NCBI GenBank assembly: GCA_964624145.1
Contig: CAZUXT010000015.1
Coordinates: 1-64,000 of the forward strand
Direction of reading: 5' to 3'
Length of the DNA stretch: 64,000 bases
From: WJMT01 sp964624145
Lineage (GTDB): Bacteria > Acidobacteriota > Aminicenantia > Aminicenantales > Aminicenantaceae
In this document: positions 24,258 to 33,890 of the stretch, in pieces
Layout: every line of letters begins with the position of its first letter
How positions within the stretch are numbered: position 1 is the first letter of the stretch
Notes under the pieces: model-generated
Database searches by the model: none
What the model was told of the DNA's origin: nothing
What the model saw: the letters and a program-made list of their open reading frames with translations, nothing else
Made by a program: the position numbers and the translations under genes

Positions 24258-26990
24258 TTACAATTTTTTTTCAGAGGGCTTAGAGCGGGTCAAATTAATG
24301 AGCTGCAGTCGATTTTTAACGCCTATTTTTTGAAAAATATTATACAAATGGTATTTGACCGTATTTGGGGAAATAAAAAGCTCGTCCGCGATTTCTTTGT
24401 TGGTTTTTCCTCGAATGACGCGTTCGATTATTTCTCTTTCTCTTTTTGAAATATTGTGTTCCGAACAGATTTGGTCGAGATCAAGGTCCTTTTGGGCCTG
24501 GGAATGCCGGTATCTTTTCCATGCGAAAAAATTGATCACTATAAATATTAAAATAACGATACCAAGAACGATTCTGAACCATACTCTTTTCCACAGAGGA
24601 GGAAGAATCTTAATATCTACGGAAATTCCCTTCTCGTTCCAGATGCCGTCGTTATTTGTTCCCTTTACTCTCAGTGTATAAAGACCCGGCTTTAGATCAG
24701 AAAGAGCAACATGCCTTTTGGTCCCCAGTAAGGTCCAATCGTTGTCCCGGCCTTCCAGCATATAAGCATACCGGTTCTTTTGCGGCCGGTGAAAATCCAT
24801 GGCAGCGAATTCAAACGTGAGAGAACCCATCTTATGGGATAGGACAATTTTTTCTGCTTGGCTTATGTGTTTTTTCAGCGGAGAATCAGCTCCGAGCTTA
24901 ACGGGCTGCCCAGAGACCTGGAAGTTGGTAAAGACAAGGGGAGGGATGTACTTGTTCTCGATTATTTTTTCCGGATAAAAATAATTCAGGCCATTTATTC
25001 CCCCGAAAAACAGCTGACCTTTTCGGGTCTTTAAAGACGCCCCGATTTTAAACTCATTACTTTGAAGTCCGTCACTTACATCATAATTAATGAAGGTTTC
25101 TGATTGAGGATTGAATTTTGAAAGTCCGTTTAAAGTGCTGATCCAGAGGTTACCCTGGTTATCTTGAAGGATCCCTTGAACGATATTGTCCGCCAAGCCA
25201 TCTTTTTTATGAAAATGAATAAAGGTATTGGATTCTGGATTGAATCTATTCAATCCGTTTCTGGTGCCAATCCATAGGATTCCGTGTTCTGATTTATCTT
25301 CTATAAGGCAGGTGACATTATTATTGCTGATACTCTCGGGGTTCGAGGGGTCATTTTTGTGCTGAACAAAGGAGTTATCTTTTTGGCTAAATCGGTTAAG
25401 CCCTCCGCCAATAGTGCCTACCCATAATCTTTCTTTTTGATCTTCGTAAATAGCGGTAATTAAATTGCCTCCTATGCTGTGGTCATTTTCAGGATTATTT
25501 TTGTAAAGGATAAAAATGTTCTGCTTCCGGTCAAATTTGTTGAGCCCATAACTGGTTCCGATCCAGAGATTTCCGGACCGGTCTTCATAGATGACTCCGA
25601 CATAATCATTGCTGATGCTTTGGGGATTATCAGGGTCATGAACAAAGTGGGTGAATTGCTCCTTTGTGCGGTCAAATTTATTAAGGCCTCCTCCGTAAGT
25701 TCCGATCCAGAGTATGCCAAAAAGGTCTTCATATATTCCCATGATTATATTGTTGCTCAGGCTTAAGGGATCGGAGGGATCAGATATATAATGGGATATT
25801 TCCGGTACGCTCTGGTCAAATCTGTTTAATCCGTATTCGGTTCCGATCCAGATTATGCCTTCTCTGTCTTCATATAGAGACCAGATAAGGTTGTTACTCA
25901 GTTCCAGAGGGGTTGAATGGCTGTTTATATGATTGAAATTGCTCCCCTGAAAAGTCACTTTATTAAGTCCTCCTCCGAGTGTTCCTATCCAGAATATACC
26001 TGAACGGTCGCAACAGAGGGATCGAATATCATTTTGGCTTAAACTGTAAGATTGTTTCTGATTGGCCGTATAATAGGAGAACGTTTCCTCGTCTCGATCA
26101 AATCGAGCCAGTCCTGAAAATGTCCCTAACCATAACATTCCTGATTGATCTTCACAGATAGGTCTTATGGATTCATGACCTATGGTATGGTTGCCTTCTT
26201 GTTTGGATGGATATCGGTGAAACGTCATTTCGTTGAGGTCCATTCCGTTCAATCCGTCAGAAGTCCCGATCCAGAATTCACCCCGGCTGTCAGAATAAAG
26301 GGAGAGGATCGTATTATGGCTGAGGCTGCGGGGGTCATCAGGGTCGTGAAAATAGCGGGCAAAAGTGCCTTTCTCCCTATCGAATCTATTGAGACCGTTT
26401 TCAGTCCCGATCCAGAGAGCTCCGGTGGAATCTTCACATATAGAGTTTATATTGTCATGACTGAGGCTTGCGGGTTCATCAGAGTCGTGAAAATAGCAGG
26501 TAAAAATGCCTTTTTCCCTATCAAATCTATTGAGCCCGTGAGCTGTACCGACCCAGAGGATGCCGAACCGGTCCAAATAAATGGAAAACACAACGTCATT
26601 ACTGAGGCTGGTCGAATCATCAGGCTCGTTTTTATAAGCATTAAATAGCTCCTTTGCTTGGTCAAATCTGTTCAATCCGTTTTCGGTGCCTATCCAGAGA
26701 TCTCCGTTGATATCCTCTTCCATTGAGTAGATTCGATTATTGCTTAAGCCATCGGGAATAGGTGGATTGTAATAATATGTGGTGATGGTGTAACCATCAT
26801 ACTTGTTGAGCCCGTTAAGTGTTCCAAACCACATTATTCCTTTACTGTCCTGCAGGATTGTAAGTACTGAGCTGTGGGATAGGCCTTGTTCAAGAGAAAA
26901 GTGTTCAAATATCAAAGACTGATCATATGAATACAGAAACAAGGGAACGGCAAGAAAAATCAGGATGAGAACAAAAATGTTTTTCATCAT
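24258..26990 (-). CDS. propeller/Y_Y_Y membrane sensor with LuxR-type output
   Basis: 910 residues from the ATG at 26990. The frame extends to a TTG at 27056, but that stretch holds the promoter. Signal or anchor (MMKNIFVLILIFLAVPLFLYS), then about a dozen two-component propeller repeats (G-x-L-W-I-G-T-x-x-G-L-N-R-F-D), a Y_Y_Y domain (LKPGLYTLRVKGTNNDG), one membrane helix (WFRIVLGIVILIFIVINFFAW) and a C-terminal LuxR HTH (SKREREIIERVIRGKTNKEIADELFIS...). It has no histidine kinase or receiver, so it is a one-component sensor whose HTH sits directly below the membrane. Such propellers usually sense oligosaccharides; here the ligand is unknown. It faces the amidase gene convergently. Confidence 0.9.
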   Translation of the reverse strand: MMKNIFVLILIFLAVPLFLYSYDQSLIFEHFSLEQGLSHSSVLTILQDSKGIMWFGTLNGLNKYDGYTITTYYYNPPIPDGLSNNRIYSMEEDINGDLWIGTENGLNRFDQAKELFNAYKNEPDDSTSLSNDVVFSIYLDRFGILWVGTAHGLNRFDREKGIFTCYFHDSDEPASLSHDNINSICEDSTGALWIGTENGLNRFDREKGTFARYFHDPDDPRSLSHNTILSLYSDSRGEFWIGTSDGLNGMDLNEMTFHRYPSKQEGNHTIGHESIRPICEDQSGMLWLGTFSGLARFDRDEETFSYYTANQKQSYSLSQNDIRSLCCDRSGIFWIGTLGGGLNKVTFQGSNFNHINSHSTPLELSNNLIWSLYEDREGIIWIGTEYGLNRFDQSVPEISHYISDPSDPLSLSNNIIMGIYEDLFGILWIGTYGGGLNKFDRTKEQFTHFVHDPDNPQSISNDYVGVIYEDRSGNLWIGTSYGLNKFDRKQNIFILYKNNPENDHSIGGNLITAIYEDQKERLWVGTIGGGLNRFSQKDNSFVQHKNDPSNPESISNNNVTCLIEDKSEHGILWIGTRNGLNRFNPESNTFIHFHKKDGLADNIVQGILQDNQGNLWISTLNGLSKFNPQSETFINYDVSDGLQSNEFKIGASLKTRKGQLFFGGINGLNYFYPEKIIENKYIPPLVFTNFQVSGQPVKLGADSPLKKHISQAEKIVLSHKMGSLTFEFAAMDFHRPQKNRYAYMLEGRDNDWTLLGTKRHVALSDLKPGLYTLRVKGTNNDGIWNEKGISVDIKILPPLWKRVWFRIVLGIVILIFIVINFFAWKRYRHSQAQKDLDLDQICSEHNISKREREIIERVIRGKTNKEIADELFISPNTVKYHLYNIFQKIGVKNRLQLINLTRSKPSEKKL

Positions 26991-27027
26991 ATTCCCTAAT
27001 TGTATTTGAAAATACAGATATAAGGAG

Positions 27028-27056
27028 ATTATAGAATATGTCAAGCCTTTTCTCAA
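27028..27056 (-). promoter_or_regulatory. sigma-70 promoter of the propeller sensor
   Basis: Minus strand TTGAGA (27051-27056), 17 bases, TATAAT (27028-27033), about 38 bases before the ATG at 26990. It lacks the ECF-type element of the permease modules. Confidence 0.55.
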
Positions 27057-27266
27057 CTGGAGGCATCATGAGCCAAACAGAAGTCTGGGTTTGAAAACCA
27101 TACTTTATTCATATTGTAACCTGTCTTCATTGTGATTAATCTTGTAATAGTTTGCCGGTTCTTGTAGTAAGTATTCTTGTAAATCTCAACGGCGGTAGCC
27201 TTTTTATTTCGCTTTTCTGAAAGCAATCGAATTAAAAAACAAGTCTGTTGAATGGAGGAGTGACTC

Positions 27267-28253
27267 ATGGGAAAAGTCAGATTTCTATCAAAGACTGATA
27301 TCGAATCATTGATTGACTTTAAGAACACTATAGATGTGGTTGCAGAAGCATTTGCCGCCTACCAGGAGGGAAACACTCTTCTCCCCCCGGTACTGAATAT
27401 GTATATGGGGAAAGTTCGAGGTGAGCTGCACATAAAATCCGCTTATGTTGAGTCAATGAATCTGATTTCAACCAAGTTGATAACAGCCTTTTATAATAAT
27501 CCCCAAACACATAATCTTCCTGTGGGAATGGGATTTATTTTCCTGGCCGATGGGAACACAGGACTTCCCTTAGCTGTAATGGACTCTTCCTGCATAACCT
27601 TTTTCAGAACCGGTGCCTCAGGAGCTCTTGGTATTAAATACCTGGCCAGGAAAAATGCATGTGTCGGCGCCATGATCGGTGCGGGAACGAACGCAAGATA
27701 TCAACTGCGAGGGCTTGCGCATTTTCGTGAGATGAAGGAGGTCCGAGTCTTTGATATCAACAGGGATGCGGCAGGAAGATTTGCTCGGGAGATGGCAGAG
27801 GAACTGATGTTGAATATACTCGTTTTTGACGGTCCCCGGGATGCAGTTGAAGGGGCAGATGTGGTGATAACCTGCACACCGGCGACAAGTCCTGTAATCA
27901 GGAAAGATTGGATTTCGCCCGGAACACATATTAATGCGATGGGGGCTGACTGTAAGGAAAAACAGGAACTGGAGGAAGCCCTCTTTGAAGGGGCGAAGAT
28001 TGTGGTGGATAACAAAAACCAGTGTCTTGAGTTCGGTGAGTGCGGGAAAGCAGTAGCAAAGGGTGTCATAGCGGCCGATGATATATACGCGGAGATCGGG
28101 GAACTGATTTCTATGAAAAAACAGGGAAGAATCGATGAGGATGAGGTAACCATCTATGATGCAACCGGAGTAGCTATTCAGGATTTAGCTGCCGCTAGCC
28201 TGATTTATAAGCGAGCAGAGGAACGCAGTGTCGGGCAATTGGTTGAGCTTTAA
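27267..28253 (+). CDS. ornithine cyclodeaminase/mu-crystallin family enzyme
   Basis: 328 residues, full family length, no signal peptide. Substrate-side Lys57 in LHIKSAYV, NAD-binding loop G138-A-G-T-N-A143 followed by a beta-alpha-beta segment ending in acidic VFDINRD, and NAMGADCKEKQELE with the family Asp. Family members deaminate and cyclise ornithine or act as alanine or other imino-acid dehydrogenases; the exact substrate cannot be read. It starts after GGAGG. It is cytoplasmic and heads a long plus-strand gene series otherwise dominated by exported proteins; the DDAH/ADI-type enzyme at 33891 is another amino-acid enzyme in that series. Confidence 0.85.
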   Translation: MGKVRFLSKTDIESLIDFKNTIDVVAEAFAAYQEGNTLLPPVLNMYMGKVRGELHIKSAYVESMNLISTKLITAFYNNPQTHNLPVGMGFIFLADGNTGLPLAVMDSSCITFFRTGASGALGIKYLARKNACVGAMIGAGTNARYQLRGLAHFREMKEVRVFDINRDAAGRFAREMAEELMLNILVFDGPRDAVEGADVVITCTPATSPVIRKDWISPGTHINAMGADCKEKQELEEALFEGAKIVVDNKNQCLEFGECGKAVAKGVIAADDIYAEIGELISMKKQGRIDEDEVTIYDATGVAIQDLAAASLIYKRAEERSVGQLVEL

Positions 28254-28314
28254 TGATTTGCAGTAACACAAAGATATTGAAAAAATTCAAACGGAATATA
28301 AAAGGAGGATTCTT

Positions 28315-29589
28315 ATGCCGCGTTTCTTTTTTGTTTTAAGCATTTTGTTCATTTCATCAATTATCTTGATGAATAGCACTCAAGTTATTGATGCAGAGGA
28401 GTTAATCCGTTCGGATTCAGATTCTCTCATATCAGTCAGATATTTTACCGAGAACAAAAAAGTCATCCCTCTCTGTTACAGCTATGGTAATTTGTGGGTA
28501 ACCAGCATAAAACTTCCTGATATGGTCATCACGAACAGGAGCGATAAGCCGCAGACACTTCATGAGATAGAAATAACAGGAAGGGGCAACAATCAAAGTC
28601 TGGTTTCATATGAACTGAGAAAGGAAGATATGGCCGCACGCATAGAAAGGACAGGCTTGACGGTTAACAGCCTTCGAGAAAACGGAGAACTAGAAAGGAT
28701 TAAGCCTCTGTTCGGGAAAATGTATATTCCTGAAAAAGGTTTCACGGGTTCTGTTGAGCTGAATCCGTCTGATAGCATTTGCCTTCCCCTTTCCCGCCTT
28801 CTTTATTTTCATTACATTGGAAGCCATAGAATCGACGATATCCTATTGAATTTTGTGTTTAAACACGATGATAAAAAAGAATCGGTTGCTTTCCCAGTCA
28901 AATTGACTCCTTATAAAAACAAAGGAAGTTACATATTTCCCCTCAAAGGATCGCTTTGTATGGTCAATCTGCCTACAAATTTTATTGAACACAGAATGAG
29001 CACAAGAGAGGAATTCGCGGTGGATATTATTGATATGAGATTGAACGATGATGGAAACTTATCAAGTTCATTAACGGGAAATCCGACAAAACTTTCGGAT
29101 TTTTTTATTTTTCATAGAAATGTGATGGCTGTTGGTGACGGAACAGTCGTTGAAACGGGGGAACGTTTTCCGGAATCGAGAATGAGGGACCCAAGCAAAT
29201 ATACAAATGAGTATTTCCAGAAATTAAGAAAAGAATTAACACCAAAAATAGGATTTATAAATTTCTCGCATGGCAATTATATTATCATTGACCATCATAA
29301 TGGTGAATTCAGTTTCTACGGACATTTGAGCGAAGGAACCCTTCAGGTAAAAAAGGGGGATCAAGTAAAAAAAGGAGATGTTATCGCTCAGGTCGGCAAT
29401 ACAGGACACTCCACTGAACCACATTTGCATTTTCATCTAATGGATTCGCCAAATGTGCTCGAGGCAAACGGTTTGCCCGTCATGTTTGAAAACATTCCCA
29501 TAGAATACCTGAGTTTTGACATTACAGAATCAAACTCTCTGGTTAGTTCTGAGTACTTTTATATTTATATTAATCAACTAGAAAAGTAA
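28315..29589 (+). CDS. secreted M23-family peptidase
   Basis: 424 residues with a signal peptide (about 1-27). The N-terminal 230 residues are a beta-rich region without a motif I recognise. The C-terminal LytM/M23 domain (about 255-400) has FHRNVMAVGDGTVVETG, HGNYIIIDHHNGEFSFYGHL and EPHLHFHLMD, carrying the zinc-binding His residues of the HxH type. Such enzymes cut peptidoglycan cross-links or other glycine-rich peptides. Strong ribosome site AAGGAGG. The M28 peptidase gene follows 16 bases later, so the two are one unit. Confidence 0.85.
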   Translation: MPRFFFVLSILFISSIILMNSTQVIDAEELIRSDSDSLISVRYFTENKKVIPLCYSYGNLWVTSIKLPDMVITNRSDKPQTLHEIEITGRGNNQSLVSYELRKEDMAARIERTGLTVNSLRENGELERIKPLFGKMYIPEKGFTGSVELNPSDSICLPLSRLLYFHYIGSHRIDDILLNFVFKHDDKKESVAFPVKLTPYKNKGSYIFPLKGSLCMVNLPTNFIEHRMSTREEFAVDIIDMRLNDDGNLSSSLTGNPTKLSDFFIFHRNVMAVGDGTVVETGERFPESRMRDPSKYTNEYFQKLRKELTPKIGFINFSHGNYIIIDHHNGEFSFYGHLSEGTLQVKKGDQVKKGDVIAQVGNTGHSTEPHLHFHLMDSPNVLEANGLPVMFENIPIEYLSFDITESNSLVSSEYFYIYINQLEK

Positions 29590-29605
29590 GTTTAGGAGGA
29601 AAGAA

Positions 29606-31183
29606 ATGAGAATTAAAGTCGGATGTATCATTTTCCTTTCCATCTGCCTATTATCTGCATATGGAGAGGTAAGTAAGAAGGAATCGGCGGCAGATACGAT
29701 TACAGAGGCTGAACTAAGGGATCATGTCTTTTTTCTTGCCTCGGATTCTCTTGGCGGAAGAGTATTGGGCACTCCCGGATATAAAATCGCAGCAGAATAC
29801 GGAGAAAGTCAATTTAGAGCCGCAGGTTTGAAAACTGTGTTTAAGGATTCTAATGGGGAGGACTCTTTTCTTCAGGAAATTCCGTTTGTGAAAATATCGG
29901 CAAAAGCGGAATCTCAACTTGCGGTGAGGACTCCGGGAGGAGTGTTTCATTTTCCACATGAGGATAACCTTATCTGGAGACGGCATAATACCTTTGAGGT
30001 TTTTTCAAAACCCCTTCCTGTGTTTTTTGTTGGATATGGTATTGAAGAACCTGAATACGGCTGGAATGATTTTAAAGAGCTCGATATAGGAGGCAAGATT
30101 GCTATCGTTCTTGTGGGAACTCCAACCCAGGATGGCAAGCCACTCCTGCCGGAGAAGGTTAATAAAAAATATGCTGGTATATCAGGGATATCCAATAAGA
30201 TCAGTTATCTGAAGGCAAGAAATCCCAAGCCGGCAGCATTGTTGTTTGTTGAAAATCCTGGTCTCACAAAAATATGGAAAAAACTGCCTTCTCTGCTCAC
30301 TCATCCCTATTATCAATTGGAATATGAATATGAAGAAGCGTCCTCGTCTAATAAAATAGATACGTTGATAATCAGGTGCGAGATGGGAGAGGCCTTGTTC
30401 AAAGGCAGCTCATATAATCCATTCGGATCAGAGGAAATAGATTTAGCCGCATACAAGACTTTTGAGCTTGAGGGAGTTGAATTAATTCTGGAGGTCCATG
30501 AAACCATAGAAACGATCCTCTCATGGAACGTTGTGGGAATGGTTGAAGGAACAGATCCTGAATTAAGGAATGAATACGTTACTGTTGGTGCGCATTTGGA
30601 TCATATCCCACCACAGGATGGGCAGATTTGTAATGGCGCAGATGACAATGCAAGCGGGAGTGCGGGAGTCCTTGAAATCGCTGAAGCTGTTGTAAAGAAT
30701 CCATCGAGAAGACCCGTCATCTTTGCACTTTGGGCCGGGGAAGAACTTGGAACGGAAATTATGGGATCTCGATATTTTGTTAGAAATCCACCTGTTCCTT
30801 TGAGTCAGATCAAAGTAAATGTCAACCTCGATATGATTGGAAGGACTTATCCAGAATTTAAAGAAACCAGGGCTCATCTTGTGCTGGGTTTTGAAAGCAC
30901 TTTACCTGCTTTTAAAGAGATCGTGGACAGAGTGAATGCTGCGACGGTTAACTGGCCTCTTGCTTATTTTAATGACGAGGGAAGCGATCATGCAAGTTTT
31001 CATGAAAAAGGCATCCCCGCATTTTATTTTTGCAGCGGTGTCAATGAAGTTACGCATACTCCGAAAGACGAAGCTGAAATAATTGACTATGAAAAAATGG
31101 AAAAGGTTGCGCAGCTTGCCTATTGGGTTGTTATGGAACTCGCAAACAGAGGTGAGTTTCCGAAGATTAATAAAGGATCATAA
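29606..31183 (+). CDS. secreted M28-family zinc aminopeptidase
   Basis: 525 residues with a signal peptide. A PA-like insert occupies about 130-270. The catalytic domain has GAHLDHIPPQDGQICNGADDNASG (first His-Asp and bridging Asp), WAGEELG (Glu-Glu), NLDMIGR (Asp) and GSDHASFHEKGIPAFYF (last His), i.e. all five metal ligands and the general base. It probably trims N-terminal residues from peptides in the periplasm or outside. Cotranscribed with the M23 gene upstream and the serine hydrolase 11 bases downstream. Confidence 0.9.
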   Translation: MRIKVGCIIFLSICLLSAYGEVSKKESAADTITEAELRDHVFFLASDSLGGRVLGTPGYKIAAEYGESQFRAAGLKTVFKDSNGEDSFLQEIPFVKISAKAESQLAVRTPGGVFHFPHEDNLIWRRHNTFEVFSKPLPVFFVGYGIEEPEYGWNDFKELDIGGKIAIVLVGTPTQDGKPLLPEKVNKKYAGISGISNKISYLKARNPKPAALLFVENPGLTKIWKKLPSLLTHPYYQLEYEYEEASSSNKIDTLIIRCEMGEALFKGSSYNPFGSEEIDLAAYKTFELEGVELILEVHETIETILSWNVVGMVEGTDPELRNEYVTVGAHLDHIPPQDGQICNGADDNASGSAGVLEIAEAVVKNPSRRPVIFALWAGEELGTEIMGSRYFVRNPPVPLSQIKVNVNLDMIGRTYPEFKETRAHLVLGFESTLPAFKEIVDRVNAATVNWPLAYFNDEGSDHASFHEKGIPAFYFCSGVNEVTHTPKDEAEIIDYEKMEKVAQLAYWVVMELANRGEFPKINKGS

Positions 31184-31194
31184 AGAAGATTAAA

Positions 31195-32304
31195 ATGCGG
31201 CGCGACTGGATATATTGTTTGTTCATCATGTTCCTCATTACGGTCAGTCAATCTCTCGCATATGAAAAGAAGGCGAGCTGGGTAACTCCCGAAGTAAAAA
31301 GGATGATTGATTGCCTCATGGATAATGAAATTATTTTTGGCATGGCCATCGGAGTGGTTACCAAGGAAGGGGAGGAAATCTACTGCATCGGAAAAACCGC
31401 AGGGGAAGGAGGCAAAGAAATAGACAAGGATACTGTCTTCAGATTAGGATCAACTACCAAAGGATTTACCGGGATACTATTTGCCGATTTAGTTTTGAAA
31501 AAAAAGGTCATCCTGAATGATCCCTTGGATAAATTTCTGCCTAAGTCTGTCAAGGTGCCGGAAAGAAAAAACCGGAAAATAAAGTTCATTGATTTAGTGA
31601 CTCATTCGTCAGCTTTACCTGTAAGATCCACTGATTTTAATATACTTGCAAATGAGGATTACACGCTTGACCAACTTTATCTGAATCTGTCAACTATTGA
31701 ACTTGAATGGGATATTGGAAAAAAGTACAGCTATTCCAGTCTGGGAGCATCTTTGGTAGGTCATGTGGTATGTTTAATAGAGAAAAAAACTTATTCCGAG
31801 GTTCTTAAGGAGAAGATTTGTGATGAACTGGGGATGAAATCTACGGATGTCATATTAACTGAGGATATGCAGCAAAGAATCTCAAAGGGACATGATCAAA
31901 GGAAGCCGGCAGTCTGGTTATATATTCCCGATGTCTTTTCTCCCAGTGGTTCAATAAGCACAACAATAGGAGATATGCTGAAATTCTTAGAAGCCAATCT
32001 CGGATTGACTGATTCTCCAATAAAAGATGCGATGAAATTATCTCACGGGAAATTAAGGGATTATGATGACCGAAGTTTAGGTATGTTTTGGAGACATTTC
32101 GATAAAGAAGGAAAAACCTACATTGGGCATAGTGGTGATACTTTTGGATTTAGTGCCTATGTTGGTTTTGATAAAGAAAAGACCGTCGGAGTTGCTGTAT
32201 TATCCAATGGCAAAATGGGCGTAAAGGAAATTGCTTTTCATATCATGTCCGGAGGAAAGTACAAACTTAAGATTGAAAATATTCTTCGCTATTATTATGA
32301 ATAA
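31195..32304 (+). CDS. secreted beta-lactamase-fold serine hydrolase
   Basis: 369 residues, a single catalytic domain with signal peptide (about 1-22). S86-T-T-K89 nucleophile motif, YSYSSLGASL as the tyrosine motif, and HSGDTFGFSAYVGF as the HxG element. It lacks the C-terminal accessory domain of its larger neighbours. Class C beta-lactamases, D-aminopeptidases and esterases share this fold; I cannot pick one. The start has only a weak purine stretch, consistent with translational coupling to the M28 gene. Confidence 0.87.
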   Translation: MRRDWIYCLFIMFLITVSQSLAYEKKASWVTPEVKRMIDCLMDNEIIFGMAIGVVTKEGEEIYCIGKTAGEGGKEIDKDTVFRLGSTTKGFTGILFADLVLKKKVILNDPLDKFLPKSVKVPERKNRKIKFIDLVTHSSALPVRSTDFNILANEDYTLDQLYLNLSTIELEWDIGKKYSYSSLGASLVGHVVCLIEKKTYSEVLKEKICDELGMKSTDVILTEDMQQRISKGHDQRKPAVWLYIPDVFSPSGSISTTIGDMLKFLEANLGLTDSPIKDAMKLSHGKLRDYDDRSLGMFWRHFDKEGKTYIGHSGDTFGFSAYVGFDKEKTVGVAVLSNGKMGVKEIAFHIMSGGKYKLKIENILRYYYE

Positions 32305-32365
32305 TATGTGAAGGATTAAAAGGTTTCCTTTATTAAAAAAAAGCCCTTCTATCTGAGGACAGACG

Positions 32366-33835
32366 ATGAAACTGAGAAGAAAAATTTTCTTAAAATCATG
32401 TTTGGTGTGTATGATTTCTTTTTTTCTTGCTGGATATGTTTTAAATGCAGAAGCAGCGAAGGAAAAATGTGCTCAAGTTGACAGGCTGTTTTCACCGTGG
32501 GACCATCCGCAGTCTCCGGGTTGTGCGCTTGCTGTTGTTCAAAATGGCCGGATCATCTATAAGAAAGGATATGGGCTGGCAAATTTGGATCATGATGTGA
32601 AGATCACACCTGCGACCGTATTTCGCATCGGCTCGATTTCAAAGCAGTTCACAGCAGCTTGTATTCAGATCCTTCACAGGGAAGGAAAATTATCTCTTGA
32701 TGACAATATCCGCAAATATATACCTGAGATGCCTGAATATGAATGGCCCATAACCATCCGGTATTTGATACACCACACAAGCGGGATCCGTGATTATGAA
32801 TGGCTTCAATATTTCAGAGGAGAACACAGCGACAAGGCAGAACACAGCAATGAGGATATCATCGAGCTGGTCTCCCGTCAGAAAGGACTGGAGTTCAAGC
32901 CCGGAGAACAGTTCAGCTACTGCAACTCAGGATACACTCTCCTGGCAACCATTGTTGAAAGGGTCTCGGGTGAGCCTTTCTCTCAATTTGTGAAAGAAAG
33001 AATATTTGATCCTTTGGGAATGAAGAATACTCTCATATATGATGACAACACAATGATTATCAAGAACAGGGCCGTAGGATACTCCAAAAAAGATGATGGA
33101 TTTGTAGTGAATGAGACATTGAACGAAAGCACGGGAGACGGAGGTGTTTTTACGACAGTGGAAGATTTTTTTCTCTGGGACCAGAATTTTTATAAGGATA
33201 AAATTAGCGGTCCCGGTTTTATAAAGAGCCTCCTGCAGATAGGGGAGCTGAATGATGGAAATCCGGCTGGATATGAAAAAGAAGGCATAAAATTTGAGTA
33301 TGCTTTTGGACTGACCATCTCCAGATACAGAGGCCTCAGGACAATAAGCCACGGCGGCGCCTACGTGGGATTTCGTGCGGCTTATTTGCAGTTCCCTGAC
33401 CAGCGTTTTTCTGTCATATGCCTTGGCAATCTTTCTCAATTTGATCCTATGAGCCTGTGCTATCAGATCGCCGAATTATTCCTTGATGATGACTTTGCTG
33501 AAAGAAAAGAACCGGTTCCAAATGAGAACCCCACTGCAGAGGAGATTAAGGAGGGGAGGGAAGATCTCACTACCGAGCAGCTCAATGTTTATACCGGGGA
33601 ATATTACAGTGAAGAGCTTCAGGCGTTTTACTCTATTGGTGTTAAAGAGAAACATCTGGTTTTTACTCATGTCAATCCACCGACTGCTTCGCCTTTGTAT
33701 ACAAACGGCACAGATGTCTTCTTTTTTTCTGGATTTGAGTTGAGATTTATGAGAGATACAAAAGGAGAGGTTACAGGATTTACCTTTCAATCAGGTAAAG
33801 GTGTGAAAAATATTTTTTTTGAAAAGATTCGCTGA
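32366..33835 (+). CDS. secreted beta-lactamase-fold serine hydrolase with C-terminal beta domain
   Basis: 489 residues with a signal peptide (to about 30). S90-I-S-K93, FSYCNSGYTL (Y-C-N) and ISHGGAYVGF are the three active-site elements. Residues about 395-489 form a DUF3471-like tail (YTGEYYSEELQAFYSI...). It follows the previous hydrolase by 61 bases but is clearly a different subfamily, so this is not a recent tandem copy. Substrate not predictable. Confidence 0.88.
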   Translation: MKLRRKIFLKSCLVCMISFFLAGYVLNAEAAKEKCAQVDRLFSPWDHPQSPGCALAVVQNGRIIYKKGYGLANLDHDVKITPATVFRIGSISKQFTAACIQILHREGKLSLDDNIRKYIPEMPEYEWPITIRYLIHHTSGIRDYEWLQYFRGEHSDKAEHSNEDIIELVSRQKGLEFKPGEQFSYCNSGYTLLATIVERVSGEPFSQFVKERIFDPLGMKNTLIYDDNTMIIKNRAVGYSKKDDGFVVNETLNESTGDGGVFTTVEDFFLWDQNFYKDKISGPGFIKSLLQIGELNDGNPAGYEKEGIKFEYAFGLTISRYRGLRTISHGGAYVGFRAAYLQFPDQRFSVICLGNLSQFDPMSLCYQIAELFLDDDFAERKEPVPNENPTAEEIKEGREDLTTEQLNVYTGEYYSEELQAFYSIGVKEKHLVFTHVNPPTASPLYTNGTDVFFFSGFELRFMRDTKGEVTGFTFQSGKGVKNIFFEKIR

Positions 33836-33890
33836 CAATATCAAGCTTGAAAGTGAAGATTGAATTGTTCCGGCGAGAAAGGACAACCAA

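Noticed and set aside
26145..26648. 167-codon plus-strand frame within the propeller sensor
   Set aside because: Its apparent internal repeats mirror the propeller repeats of the sense gene; it has no ribosome site or motif.
24258..26990. Possible CRISPR-like or tandem DNA repeats in the 25-26.7 kb region
   Set aside because: The periodicity is the propeller blade coding unit; spacing and sequence are not CRISPR-like.
27057..27266. Short frames in the sensor/cyclodeaminase intergenic region
   Set aside because: No ribosome sites or family motifs; apart from the sensor promoter I see nothing in this stretch.
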